NCBI RefSeq assembly: GCF_001552135.1
Contig: NZ_BCQP01000045.1
Coordinates: 1-64,000, forward strand
DNA from: Actinomadura chibensis NBRC 106107
Lineage (GTDB): Bacteria > Actinomycetota > Actinomycetes > Streptosporangiales > Streptosporangiaceae
Direction of reading: 5' to 3'
Length of the DNA: 64,000 nt
Part shown: positions 50,284 through 59,433 of the stretch, piece after piece
Position numbering within the stretch: position 1 is the first letter of the stretch
Layout: each line of letters begins with the position of its first letter
Notes under the pieces: model-generated
What the model was told of the DNA's origin: nothing
What the model saw: the letters and a program-made list of their open reading frames with translations, nothing else
Database searches by the model: none
Translations under genes and position numbers: made by a program

Positions 50284-51158
50284 CCCGCCCGAACAGCCCT
50301 GGTCTGGCGGTCAGGGCCGTTCTCGGTGGGCCAGGCGAATTCGTCTACCGCGAGCCATCGTTCACCGGCCACGTTCGTCGGGGTCGTGCCGGTGAAGGCG
50401 ACGACGTCGCGGTGCAAGTGGGATTGGTCGGCGTAGCCGGTTTCGGCGGCGACCCGCGCCGGGTCCCGGCCTTGCGCGAGGCGGTGCGCGGCGTGGTCGA
50501 AGCGGACCAGCGTCGCGGCGCGCTTCGGCGGCAAGCCGATCTGCGAGCGGAACCGCGACCACAGCCGCTTGCGGCTCCACCCGACTTCGGCGGCCAGGTC
50601 GTCCACCCTGGTCAGGCCGCGTCCGGCGACGATGCGCCGCCACGCCCACGCGACCTCGGGGTCCAGGGACGGACGGGTGCGGCGGCGGGCGAGGAACGCG
50701 TCCGTCAGCGCGAAGCGCTCCGCCCAGGTCGGCGCCGCGTCCAGCCGCTCGCCGATTCGGGACGCCTCCCGGCCCCACAACTCGTCCAGCCGCACGAAGG
50801 CGCCGTCCAGTTCGGCGGGGGAGACGCCGAGGATCGCGCCCGCGACCAGCGGGGACAGGCGCACCTGCACCGCCTCGAACCGCTCGCCCCGCACCCACGG
50901 CGTCCCGGATCCGAAGCCGAGCCCGGCGGCGACGCTGCCGCTCAGCCGCCGCCCGGCCGGGTCGTCCACGACGAGCGGGCCCGCGCCGAACGCCAGCGCC
51001 AGCGACACCGACGGATGCGGAACCGCCCGGTGGGCCGCCGCCGACACGCCCCGGTCCCGGAATCCGGCCATGCTGACACCGGTGATCCGGCTCGGCTGTT
51101 TCGGACGCGCGACGTCCCAGACAGCCGGGTCGTCCCGTTCGCGCGGCTTGGGCGGCAT
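50226..51158 (-). CDS. AraC-family transcriptional regulator
   Basis: A 310-residue regulator with the two AraC helix-turn-helix units at residues about 180-280: VDDLAAEVGWSRKRLWSRFRSQIGLPPKRAAT and ARVAAETGYADQSHLHRDVVAFTGTTP. It is divergent from the alpha/beta hydrolase at 51238 (79-bp gap), so it probably controls that gene. Confidence 0.85.
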   Translation of the reverse strand: MPPKPRERDDPAVWDVARPKQPSRITGVSMAGFRDRGVSAAAHRAVPHPSVSLALAFGAGPLVVDDPAGRRLSGSVAAGLGFGSGTPWVRGERFEAVQVRLSPLVAGAILGVSPAELDGAFVRLDELWGREASRIGERLDAAPTWAERFALTDAFLARRRTRPSLDPEVAWAWRRIVAGRGLTRVDDLAAEVGWSRKRLWSRFRSQIGLPPKRAATLVRFDHAAHRLAQGRDPARVAAETGYADQSHLHRDVVAFTGTTPTNVAGERWLAVDEFAWPTENGPDRQTRAVRAGYQEPSKKAWRAGAEWPAV

Positions 51159-51237
51159 GCGGCCATGCTAGGCGGGGTCTCGAGCGGCGGAACATTCGTT
51201 CAAGCCACCGGCCCGCCCGGACGGCGACAGTGGCGGC

Positions 51238-52167
51238 ATGACCACCTTGAAGAGGCGCGTCGTCATCGCCTCGGGCGTCCTCGCCACGCTGGCCGGGGTG
51301 CTCGCCGTGAACGCGGTCGCCGTGTCGCGGGGGGACGCCGGGGCCGCCGCCGAGGCGCTGCCCCTTCCCGGCGGGAGCGTCTTCGTCCGGCAGGACGGGC
51401 CCCGCGACGCCCCCGCGCTGGTCCTGATCCACGGTCTCGGCGGGTCCACCCGCTGGTGGGACGAGGTCGTCCCGCCGCTGGCGAGGTCGCATCGCGTCGT
51501 CCGGATCGACCTGCTCGGGTTCGGCCGGTCGGCCAAGCCGTCCGGCGGCGGCTACGCGATCGGCGAGCAGGGCGAGCGGGTCGGCGCCGCGCTGACCCGG
51601 ATCGGCGTGCGGCGCGCCACGGTGGTCGGCCACTCGACCGGCGGCGCGGTCGCCACGGCCCTCGCCGAGCGGCGTCCCGAGCTCGTGTCCGCGCTCGTGC
51701 TCATCGACTCCGGCCCGCGTCTGGACGCCTTCATCTCCGATGGGTTCGTCGGAAACCTGCTGTTCGTCCCCGGCGTCGGGCAACTGCTGTGGCGGTTCCG
51801 CACCGACGGGGTCGTCCGGCGGAGCCTCGGCACGGCGTTCAGCCGCCCGGAGTATGAGATCCCGCGAGCGCTCGTGGACGACGTCCGCGCCACGACCTAC
51901 CACTCGCTCACCGCCACGTCGCGGGAGGCCGAGCGCTACCTGGCCGAGCGTCCGCTGCCCGATCGCCTGGCGCCCATCGGCAAGCCGCTGCTGGTCGTCT
52001 TCGGGCGGGACGACCGGCGCTGGCGCGCGTCGTCCGCCGCCGACTACCGGGCCGTTCCGGGCGCGACGATCGAGCTGATGCCCGGAATCGGGCATTCGCC
52101 CATGCTGGAGGACCCGTCGCGCACCGCCGCGTCCCTCCTGGACTTCGCCGCGTCCCACCCCGCTTAG
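51238..52167 (+). CDS. Alpha/beta hydrolase, N-terminally anchored
   Basis: A 309-residue hydrolase. A hydrophobic N-terminal segment (residues 8-28) suggests a membrane anchor or secretion signal. HGLGGSTRWWDEV is the oxyanion region, GHSTGGAVATAL the nucleophile elbow, GRDDRRW the acid and GIGHSPMLEDP the histidine. The AraC regulator is divergent from it. Substrate unknown. Confidence 0.85.
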   Translation: MTTLKRRVVIASGVLATLAGVLAVNAVAVSRGDAGAAAEALPLPGGSVFVRQDGPRDAPALVLIHGLGGSTRWWDEVVPPLARSHRVVRIDLLGFGRSAKPSGGGYAIGEQGERVGAALTRIGVRRATVVGHSTGGAVATALAERRPELVSALVLIDSGPRLDAFISDGFVGNLLFVPGVGQLLWRFRTDGVVRRSLGTAFSRPEYEIPRALVDDVRATTYHSLTATSREAERYLAERPLPDRLAPIGKPLLVVFGRDDRRWRASSAADYRAVPGATIELMPGIGHSPMLEDPSRTAASLLDFAASHPA

Positions 52168-52259
52168 CCCGTGTGCTAGCGTCTGCGACGACTTCTCACC
52201 GTAGGGTCCCGCCCTCGCTTTCCAGCCTCCTGGTGTCCGATGACGCCGGGAAGGTGGAA

Positions 52260-52289
52260 GTCACACCTTCTCCCGACATGGGGTGTGAC
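52260..52289 (+). promoter_or_regulatory. Hairpin directly before the ABC transporter start
   Basis: GTCACACC (52260-52267) and GGTGTGAC (52282-52289) are a perfect 8-bp inverted repeat with a 14-base loop ending one base before the ATG. As DNA it could be an operator; as RNA it would hide the only ribosome-site candidate (GGGG at 52280-52283). Confidence 0.45.
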
Positions 52290-52290
52290 G

Positions 52291-53295
52291 ATGGGCGCTG
52301 CCCAGGTGGCGGATCCGGCCGTCGAGGCCGTCGATCTGGTGAAGAGCTATCCGGCGGGACGCGGCAGGGCGCCGGTCGCGGCGCTGCGCGGGCTGACGTT
52401 CGCGGCCGCGACGGGAAGCGTCTTCGGGCTGCTCGGCCCGAACGGCGCGGGCAAGTCGACCGCCGTCAAGATCCTCTCGACGCTCTCGGCCGCCGACGCG
52501 GGAACGGCGCGGGTCGCCGGGATCGACGTCGCGCGGCATCCCGGACGCGTGCGCCGGGCGATCGGGTTCGTCTCCCAGAAGCCCGGCGCCGACCCGGCGA
52601 GCACCGCGATCGAGAACCTCGTGCTGGCCGGACGCCTGCACGGCATGTCCCGCCGGGACGCCGCGGCGCGGGCCCGCGAGCTCGTCGGCGGGTTCGGCCT
52701 GGCCGACGCCGCCGACCGGCCGGTCCGGACGTACTCCGGCGGCATGGCCCGCAAGCTCGACGTCGCGCTCGGGCTGGCGCACCGCCCCCGCGTGCTCTTC
52801 CTCGACGAGCCGACGACGGGCCTCGACCCGCAGGCCCGGAGCGAGCTGTGGGCCGAGATCGCGCGGCTGGCCGGTGCGGAGGACATGACGGTGCTGCTCA
52901 CGACCCACTACCTGGAGGAGGCCGACCAGCTCGCCGACCGGCTCGCGATCGTCGACAACGGCGCGGTGGTCGCCGAGGGCACCCCCGACGAACTGAAGAG
53001 CGGCCTGCGCGGCGACGCGGTGCACGTCGACCTCGCCCGTCCCGACGGCAGGGCGCTTGAGGCGCTGCGGACGGTCCCCGGACTGCGCGAGATCACCCTG
53101 GACGGGACCACCGTCCGCGGCCGCACCGACGACGGCGCCCGAGCGCTGCCGCCCGTGCTCGCCGCGCTGGACGAGGCGGGCGTCGCGGTGACGTCCGCGA
53201 CCCTCGCCAGGCCCTCGCTCGACGACGTCTACCTCCGGCACACCGGCCACGGCCTCGGCTCCGGCGCGGCCCCGAAGACCCTGGAGGCGGAGTGA
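52291..53295 (+). CDS. ABC transporter ATP-binding protein (DrrA type)
   Basis: A 334-residue ATPase: Walker A GLLGPNGAGKSTAVKIL, ABC signature TYSGGMARKLDVALGL, Walker B VLFLDEPTTGLDP and the H-loop TTHYLEEAD. The roughly 100-residue C-terminus is DrrA-like. Paired with the permease by a GTGA overlap. Export of a drug, lipid or polyketide is the usual role. The start is at MGAAQ. Confidence 0.9.
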   Translation: MGAAQVADPAVEAVDLVKSYPAGRGRAPVAALRGLTFAAATGSVFGLLGPNGAGKSTAVKILSTLSAADAGTARVAGIDVARHPGRVRRAIGFVSQKPGADPASTAIENLVLAGRLHGMSRRDAAARARELVGGFGLADAADRPVRTYSGGMARKLDVALGLAHRPRVLFLDEPTTGLDPQARSELWAEIARLAGAEDMTVLLTTHYLEEADQLADRLAIVDNGAVVAEGTPDELKSGLRGDAVHVDLARPDGRALEALRTVPGLREITLDGTTVRGRTDDGARALPPVLAALDEAGVAVTSATLARPSLDDVYLRHTGHGLGSGAAPKTLEAE

Positions 53296-54092
53296 CCACC
53301 GCACCCGCGCGCGTCCCGCTGATCGCGCACTCCGCGCTCCTGACCGGCCGCCTGCTGCGCGGCCTGCGGCGGACGCCCGCCTTCCTCGTCATCGGCCTCG
53401 TCCAGCCGGTGATCTGGCTGCTGCTGTTCGGGCAGCTCTTCCGCGCGGTCGTGAACCTGCCCGGGTTCGCGCACGGCGACGGCGGCTTCCTCCAGTTCCT
53501 CACCCCGGGAGTGGTGATGATGACCGCGCTGTTCGCGAGCGCGTGGGCGGGGACGACCCACCTCCAGGACATCGAGCGCGGCGTCATGGACCGGATGCTC
53601 ACGTCCCCCGCCCACCGGGGAGCCCTGGTGATCGCGTCCCTGGCCTGCCAGGCGGTGCAGGCACTCGTCCAAAGCCTGGTCATCTTGGCCGTCGCCGTGG
53701 TGGCGGGCGCCCGCTTCCCGGGCGGCGCGGCCGGCGCCGGTGCCACCCTGCTCTCGGCGGTGCTGCTGACGCTGATCTTCTCCGCGCTGTCCGGCGCCGT
53801 CGCCCTGCTGACCCGGCGGCAGGAGACGCTCATCGCGATCTCCCAGTTCACCACGCTGCCGCTGATGTTCCTCAGCTCGGCGGTGATGGACCTCGGCCTC
53901 GCACCCGCCTGGGTCGGCCGCGCCGCCGACTGCAACCCGGTGGAATGGGCGGTCGCCGCGTCACGGGAGGCGATGCTCGCCCATCCCGACTGGAGCGCGG
54001 TGACGGCGCGCCTGGGACTGCTCGCGGCGGCGGCCCTGGTGATGGGCCTGCTGTCCACGCGCGCCTTCCGCGCCTACCGGAATTCCGCGTGA
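53292..54092 (+). CDS. ABC-2 type permease (DrrB type)
   Basis: A 266-residue ABC-2 permease with six predicted helices and the DrrB-type segments PVIWLLLFGQLF, LTPGVVMMTALFASAWAGTTHL, ERGVMDRMLTSP and NPVEWAVAASREA. GTG start overlapping the ATPase stop. Together they form a complete exporter. Confidence 0.9.
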   Translation: MTTAPARVPLIAHSALLTGRLLRGLRRTPAFLVIGLVQPVIWLLLFGQLFRAVVNLPGFAHGDGGFLQFLTPGVVMMTALFASAWAGTTHLQDIERGVMDRMLTSPAHRGALVIASLACQAVQALVQSLVILAVAVVAGARFPGGAAGAGATLLSAVLLTLIFSALSGAVALLTRRQETLIAISQFTTLPLMFLSSAVMDLGLAPAWVGRAADCNPVEWAVAASREAMLAHPDWSAVTARLGLLAAAALVMGLLSTRAFRAYRNSA

Positions 54093-54138
54093 TCAGACGA
54101 AGGCCGCGGGATGGTCGGCGCAAGGGCTGACCATCGCG

Positions 54139-54894
54139 TCACGTGCCGAAGACGGTGTTCTCCGCTTGGCCGAGGAGAGCGGTCAGCTCCTCGGCCTCGG
54201 CCTTGTCGAGGGACGCGAAGGCGGGCCCCATCAGCTCGTCGGTGAGCTGTTCCGCGTCGTCGTGGCGGCGGCGCGTCTCGGCGGTGACCTCGGGATACGG
54301 GCGCGGCCAGCCGAAGTACTCGGCGTTCGGCTCGCCGCTCGGGAGCAGCGGCGAGCGCCCGCTCAGCACCGCCTCCAGCGGGCTCAGCCCGCTCGCCAGC
54401 ACGGCGACGACGTGCAGGCCCCCGCGCAGTTCCCGGACGACGTGCGCGAGCTGGACCACCCGCGCCGGGCCGTCCGCGGGCAGCGGCATCGCCCGCCAGC
54501 CCGCGAAGACCGGCGCGCCGACCACGTCGGCCGCGCCGCCCTCGTCCGCGACGCGCTGGAGCAGGTCGGCCAGCCGGTCCGCGGCGGCGAAACCGGCGAG
54601 CTTGCGGCGGCCGAAGCCGTGCGCGACGGCGGCGTACCGGTCGGCGGCCTCCGCCGCGGGGAGGCCCGCGCCCGCCTCCCACGCGCGGCGCACCGTCGTG
54701 GCCGGGAAGAACCCGGCGGCGGACATGACGACGTCCGCGTCGACCTCGCCCAGCACGCCGAACCGGCCGCGGAAGTACGGCGTCCAGCCGGACAGGCCGG
54801 TCTCCGCCGCGAAGGCCTTCGCCTCCCGGGAGATCATGAACGCCCCGCCCAGCCGTCCGATCGGCTCCGCCACCGCCGCCGCGATCTCCCGCAT
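54139..54894 (-). CDS. SCO6745 family protein
   Basis: A 251-residue soluble helical protein beginning REIAAAVAEPIGRLGGAFMI, followed by FRGRFGVLGEVDADVVMSAAGFF, as in SCO6745-type proteins of actinomycetes. The family has no known enzymatic function. ATG at 54894. Confidence 0.8.
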   Translation of the reverse strand: MREIAAAVAEPIGRLGGAFMISREAKAFAAETGLSGWTPYFRGRFGVLGEVDADVVMSAAGFFPATTVRRAWEAGAGLPAAEAADRYAAVAHGFGRRKLAGFAAADRLADLLQRVADEGGAADVVGAPVFAGWRAMPLPADGPARVVQLAHVVRELRGGLHVVAVLASGLSPLEAVLSGRSPLLPSGEPNAEYFGWPRPYPEVTAETRRRHDDAEQLTDELMGPAFASLDKAEAEELTALLGQAENTVFGT

Positions 54895-54954
54895 CCCCGT
54901 CGCCCCTTCCTAGAACCGAATTTCATTCAACCACGGCCCGGCGGGGAGCCCGGG

Positions 54955-55746
54955 TCAGGGCTTGCGGCCCACGCCGCCCGCGCAGGACACCAGGGGCGGG
55001 TCGCCGAACGGGCTGGGGTCGGGCCGCCACTCCGGGACGAGGACGACGCCGGGCTCCAGCACGTCCAGCCCGTCGAGATACCGCGCGATCTGCTCGATGC
55101 TGCGCGGCGTGTAGGGGACGGCGCCGGTGCCGGCGTTGTAGCGCCTGATGGCCTCGACATATCCCGGATCGGTGTCGGTGCCGTCGTAAACGGCGAGATG
55201 GCTGCCCGACGGCAATGCCGACAACAGCCGGTCGACGATCGAGCGCGCCTCGTCGTAATCGGCGACGAGACCGAGAATTCCCATGAGCATCAGCCCGACC
55301 GGACGGCTGAAGTCCAGGGTCTTGGACGCCTGCTCCAAGATGACGTCGGGCCGGCGGACGTCCGCCTGAATGTAGTCGGTCGCCCCTTCGGGGGTGCTCG
55401 TCAGCAGAGCCTGGGCGTGGACGAGAACGAGCGGGTCGTTGTCGACGTAGACGATCCGCGATTCCGGCGCGACGCGCTGCGCGACCTCGTGGGTGTTGTC
55501 CACGGTCGGAAGGCCGGTCCCGATGTCGAGGAACTGGCGGATTCCCGCGTCGGCGGCGAGGTAGCGCACCACCCGCGCCAGCATGTAGCGGGAATGGCGG
55601 GTGAGGTCGACCATGCCCGGGAAGACCTGGCGGACGGCGTCACCGGCCGCCTGGTCGACGGGATAGTTGTCCTTGCCGCCAAGAAGGTAATTCCAGACCC
55701 GCGCCGAATGCGGGACCGAGGTGTCGATCTCGGGGTGTGCGCTCAC
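54955..55746 (-). CDS. SAM-dependent methyltransferase-fold protein (DUF574 type)
   Basis: A 263-residue protein with the DUF574 signature HSARVWNYLLGGKDNYPVD near the start, SAM motif FLDIGTGLPT, IVYVDNDPLVLVHA and DVRRPDVIL. These proteins are abundant in actinomycetes and of unknown substrate. GTG start with GGGAG seven bases upstream. Divergent from an alpha/beta hydrolase. Confidence 0.85.
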   Translation of the reverse strand: MSAHPEIDTSVPHSARVWNYLLGGKDNYPVDQAAGDAVRQVFPGMVDLTRHSRYMLARVVRYLAADAGIRQFLDIGTGLPTVDNTHEVAQRVAPESRIVYVDNDPLVLVHAQALLTSTPEGATDYIQADVRRPDVILEQASKTLDFSRPVGLMLMGILGLVADYDEARSIVDRLLSALPSGSHLAVYDGTDTDPGYVEAIRRYNAGTGAVPYTPRSIEQIARYLDGLDVLEPGVVLVPEWRPDPSPFGDPPLVSCAGGVGRKP

Positions 55747-55861
55747 GGCTGCTCTCCCTGCTCTCCGTGGCTCTCCGTGCTCGCGACCGATGCTTCCAGG
55801 CGGACAACCCGCCCACAACCAGCACGGCCACGCGGAACCGGCCGTTCGGTACGGTCGGAGC

Positions 55862-56734
55862 ATGGCGGCGGACGAGTTCGACCTCGACGCGGGCGGCGGG
55901 CGGAGGCTGCACGCCTACGACACCGGGACGGCCGCCCCTGGTGGACCCGTCGTCTTCTGGCACCACGGCACGCCGAACATCGGCGCGCCTCCGCGTCCGC
56001 TTTTCGCGGTCGCCCCGGACATTCGGTGGGTGTCGTTCGACCGTCCCGGATATGGCGGCTCGGATTCGGTCCCGGGACGCGATGTGGCGTCCGCCGCCGC
56101 CGATACGGCGGCCGTCGCCGACGCGCTCGGCATCGACCGGTTCGCGGTCATGGGGCATTCGGGCGGCGGCCCGCACGCGCTGGCCTGCGCCGCGCTTCTG
56201 CCGGACCGTGTCCTCGGGGCGGTCAGCGTCTCCGCATTGGCCCCCTTCAACGCCGACTTCCGCGCGGTCTTCGGGGCCGACTTCGGCGCGGACGGGCTCG
56301 ACTGGTTCGCGGGAATGGGCCCTTCCAGCGCCGCTTCACTGCGCGCCGCCGCGGCCGGACGGGCCGCGAAAGAGCGATACGAGGCGGCCGCCGAGTACGA
56401 CCCGGAAATGTTCACTCCGGCCGACCACGCCGCGCTCCAAGGCGAATGGTCGTGGTTCGAGGAAGTGGTCGGCCCCGCCGTCGAGAACGGCATCGGCGGC
56501 CTGGTCGACGACGACCTCGCCTATGTCGCGCCGTGGGGATTCGACCCGGCCGCGATAGAGGTGCCGCTCCTCGTCGTCCACGGGGAGCGGGATCGGATCG
56601 TCCCGAGTTCGCACGGGCGGTGGCTGGCGGCCACCTGCCCGACCGCGCGGCTGCGCCTTTCCCCGGAGGACGGGCACATCTCCGTCCTCGGCACGGCGCC
56701 CTCGGCGCTCGGCTGGCTCCGCCGGTGCGCCTGA
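55862..56734 (+). CDS. Alpha/beta hydrolase
   Basis: A 290-residue hydrolase: HHGTPNIGAPP oxyanion region, DRPGYGGSD, elbow GHSGGGPHALAC, acid in HGERDRIVP and histidine in EDGHISVLG. No signal peptide. Substrate unknown; actinomycetes carry many of this group. Confidence 0.85.
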   Translation: MAADEFDLDAGGGRRLHAYDTGTAAPGGPVVFWHHGTPNIGAPPRPLFAVAPDIRWVSFDRPGYGGSDSVPGRDVASAAADTAAVADALGIDRFAVMGHSGGGPHALACAALLPDRVLGAVSVSALAPFNADFRAVFGADFGADGLDWFAGMGPSSAASLRAAAAGRAAKERYEAAAEYDPEMFTPADHAALQGEWSWFEEVVGPAVENGIGGLVDDDLAYVAPWGFDPAAIEVPLLVVHGERDRIVPSSHGRWLAATCPTARLRLSPEDGHISVLGTAPSALGWLRRCA

Positions 56735-56855
56735 TGAGCTTCAGGTCACAAAAGGCCATGTCACATCCACTGTTCGGTGCTCCGTCCTTGGTGGTGAACC
56801 GCGCATCGAATCGGTTCGGCCGGGGACGATCCCCCGGCGAGGGTCTGGAGGAGCC

Positions 56856-57647
56856 ATGGCGTCAACGATCCTGGTCACCGGCGGTACCGGAACGCTCGGA
56901 CGGCAGGTCGTCCCGCTGCTGCGGGACGCGGGCCGCGACGTGCGCGTGCTCACCCGGCGCGCCCGCGAGTCCGCGGACGGCGTCGACTACGTGACCGGCG
57001 ACCTGGCCGAGGACGTGGGGGTGCGGGCCGCCGTGGAGGGGGCCTCCGTCGTCCTGCACCTGGCGGGCGGCGCGAAGGGCGACGACGTGGTGGCGCGCAA
57101 CCTGGTGCGGGCCGCGAAGGCCGCCGGTGTCGAGCACCTGGTGCTGATCTCCGTCACCGGCGCGGACCGGCTCCCGCTGAAATGGGTGCGGACCCAGCAC
57201 GAGGTCGAGAAGACCGTGATGGAGTCGGGCATCCCGTGGACGATCCTGCGCGCCGCGCAATTCCATGACCTCGTCCTGAAAATGGTGCGGACGATGGCGA
57301 AGTCACCGGTCGTCCCCGTCCCGCGCGGGCTGCGGATGCAGCCCGTCGACGCGCGGGACGTCGCGGAACGGCTCGCGGAACTGACGCTCGGCGCCCCCTC
57401 CGGCCGCGTGCCCGATTTGGTCGGCCCCAAGGTCTACGGAATGGGCGAACTGATCCGGAGTTACCTGCGGGCGAGCGGGAAACGCCGCGCGCTGCCCGCC
57501 GTTCCCATCCCCGGCAAGGTCGGACGCGTCTATCGCGCGGGCGAGAACATCGTCCTGGAAGGCGCCGTGCACGGCACCTGCACGTGGGAGGAGTTCCTCG
57601 CCGACCACGTGACCCGCGCCGCGAAGGCCCCCGCCGCGTCCAGGTGA
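56856..57647 (+). CDS. NmrA/atypical SDR NAD(P)-binding protein
   Basis: A 263-residue Rossmann protein: VTGGTGTLGRQVVPLLRDAG, ASVVLHLAGGAKGDDV and WTILRAAQFHDLV, typical of the NmrA-like/atypical SDR group, which bind NAD(P) without always catalysing a reaction. A GGAGGAGCC site precedes the ATG. Unknown role. Confidence 0.85.
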   Translation: MASTILVTGGTGTLGRQVVPLLRDAGRDVRVLTRRARESADGVDYVTGDLAEDVGVRAAVEGASVVLHLAGGAKGDDVVARNLVRAAKAAGVEHLVLISVTGADRLPLKWVRTQHEVEKTVMESGIPWTILRAAQFHDLVLKMVRTMAKSPVVPVPRGLRMQPVDARDVAERLAELTLGAPSGRVPDLVGPKVYGMGELIRSYLRASGKRRALPAVPIPGKVGRVYRAGENIVLEGAVHGTCTWEEFLADHVTRAAKAPAASR

Positions 57648-57667
57648 CCCGGCCGGGACCTACGGCC

Positions 57668-59281
57668 TCAGGTCATGGACGCCTCGACCTGCCGCCGCAT
57701 GACCTTCCCGGTCGCGTTGCGGGGGAGCGGGTCGGACGTGATGTGCCAATGTGACGGCACCTTGAAATAGGCGAGGCGTTCGCGCGCGTAGGCGGTCAGT
57801 TCCTCCGGAGTGGGCGGGAGCCCGGTGAACACGACCACCGCCCCGACCTCCTGCCCGAGGTCGGGATGCGGGACGCCGAGGACGACGCACTCCCGCACCG
57901 CCGGATGCTCCGCGAGGACGTGCTCGACCTCCGCCGGGTACACGTTCTCGCCGCCGCGGATGATGAGGTCGGAGCGGCGGGTGGTGAGCCGGAGCCGCCC
58001 CTGCTCCATGACGCCGATGTCGCCGGTGCGCAGGCGGCGGTCCGCGTCGAGGGCGCGCGCGGTGGCGTCCGGGTCCCGCCAGTAGCCGATCATGTTGTAG
58101 GCGCTGCGGGCGCAGACCTCGCCCTCGACGCCGTCCGGGACGGGACGGTCGTCCGGCCCGCGGATCTCCACGTCGACGCCGATCGTCGGACGGCCCAGCG
58201 TGCCGGGCGCCTCGGCGAGGTCGGCGGGCGTCGCGACGGAGATCGCGGTGCACGACTCGGTGAGGCCGTAGCTGTCGACCAGCGCGCCCTTCGCGGGCGG
58301 GAACACGGCCCGCAGCCGCTCCTTGAACGCGGCCGACGACGGGGCGGTGGCCAGCGCGAACGCCGTCAGCGACGACACGTCGTAGCGGGACAGGTCGCCG
58401 TGCTCGACCAGCCGGTGCGCCATCGTCGGGACGGCGCCCCAGTTCGTCACCCGCTCCTTCTCGATCAGCCCGAGCACGGCGTCCACGTCGAAGCCGCCCT
58501 CGTGCATGATCACCGCGGTTCCGGTGGCGAGCCTCGGGACGGCCAGGTTGTGCAGGCACGCGATGTGGAACAGCGGCAGCGCCAGCAGGTACCGGCGGGC
58601 GGACGGGTCGTCCCCGAACGCGCGCAGCATCGCGTCGTTGAACCGGTGGTACTCGATCACCGAGGTCAGGTTGCGGTGCGAGTGGACGGCGCCCTTCGGG
58701 CGTCCCGACGTGCCGCTCGTGTAGAGGATCACGGCCGGGTCGTCCTCGGCGACGTCCGGGACCTCCAGCTCGGCGCCGGGGTAGCGGCGGGTCAGCGAGG
58801 GCACGTCGGACTCGACGGTGAGGACGTCCTCGGACGTCAGCGCCGCCCGCTTCCCGTCCGCGACGACGATCTTCGGGTCGGTGTGGCCGAGCGCGTACTC
58901 CACTTCGCGCGGCGCCCACCAGGCGTTGTAGCCGACCGCGACGGCGCCGGCCGCGATCGCCGCCCAGAACGAGATGATCCACTCCGGGCTGTTGGCGGCG
59001 TTGATCGCGATGCGGTCGCCCGGCTCGACGCCGAGATCGTCCCGCAGCGCCTTCGCCATCGACGCGACCGCCGCCGCGTGCTCGGCGAACGTGATCCGCC
59101 GGGACGCGGTGACGAGGTAGTCGCGGTCGCCGTAGGAGGCGGAGCGCCGCAGGACCTCGCCGAGGCTCCGGGCGCGGTTGGCGAACACGGGCAGCCGGGC
59201 GCCGAGGACGTCCTCGTCCCGCAGCTCGAACTCGCCGCCGGGGCCGGTCAGCTCCTGGACGATCTCCATCGGACTGGACAC
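57668..59281 (-). CDS. Acyl-CoA synthetase (AMP-dependent ligase)
   Basis: A 537-residue ligase with [19 protein letters not shown] (ATP-binding), [16 protein letters not shown] and the catalytic Lys in NATGKVMRR near the C-terminus. It activates an aromatic or fatty acid with CoA. The GTG start (VSSPMEI) is preferred because GGAGG lies six bases upstream; an ATG 33 bp further upstream would lengthen it. The leader holds the 17-bp motif, suggesting shared control with the steroid-type genes. Confidence 0.85.
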   Translation of the reverse strand: MSSPMEIVQELTGPGGEFELRDEDVLGARLPVFANRARSLGEVLRRSASYGDRDYLVTASRRITFAEHAAAVASMAKALRDDLGVEPGDRIAINAANSPEWIISFWAAIAAGAVAVGYNAWWAPREVEYALGHTDPKIVVADGKRAALTSEDVLTVESDVPSLTRRYPGAELEVPDVAEDDPAVILYTSGTSGRPKGAVHSHRNLTSVIEYHRFNDAMLRAFGDDPSARRYLLALPLFHIACLHNLAVPRLATGTAVIMHEGGFDVDAVLGLIEKERVTNWGAVPTMAHRLVEHGDLSRYDVSSLTAFALATAPSSAAFKERLRAVFPPAKGALVDSYGLTESCTAISVATPADLAEAPGTLGRPTIGVDVEIRGPDDRPVPDGVEGEVCARSAYNMIGYWRDPDATARALDADRRLRTGDIGVMEQGRLRLTTRRSDLIIRGGENVYPAEVEHVLAEHPAVRECVVLGVPHPDLGQEVGAVVVFTGLPPTPEELTAYARERLAYFKVPSHWHITSDPLPRNATGKVMRRQVEASMT

Positions 59282-59346
59282 CCGCGACCTCCTCGTGCGC
59301 ACCGGACGGCCCATTCTCCGTCCCCACCCCCACCACCCCCAGCGCC

Positions 59347-59363
59347 ATACCGCTCAGCGGGAC
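59347..59363 (-). promoter_or_regulatory. 17-bp operator motif copy before the acyl-CoA synthetase
   Basis: On the minus strand GTCCCGCTGAGCGGTAT, the best consensus copy. It overlaps a perfect 10-bp palindrome GGGACGTCCC (59359-59368) and lies 66 bp upstream of the ligase start. Confidence 0.5.
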
Positions 59364-59433
59364 GTCCCTCACAACGCCCGCGCGTTGACGGCGGCGAAGA
59401 GGCCTTGAAGGTCGCTTGCGAAGGGCGCGGCGA

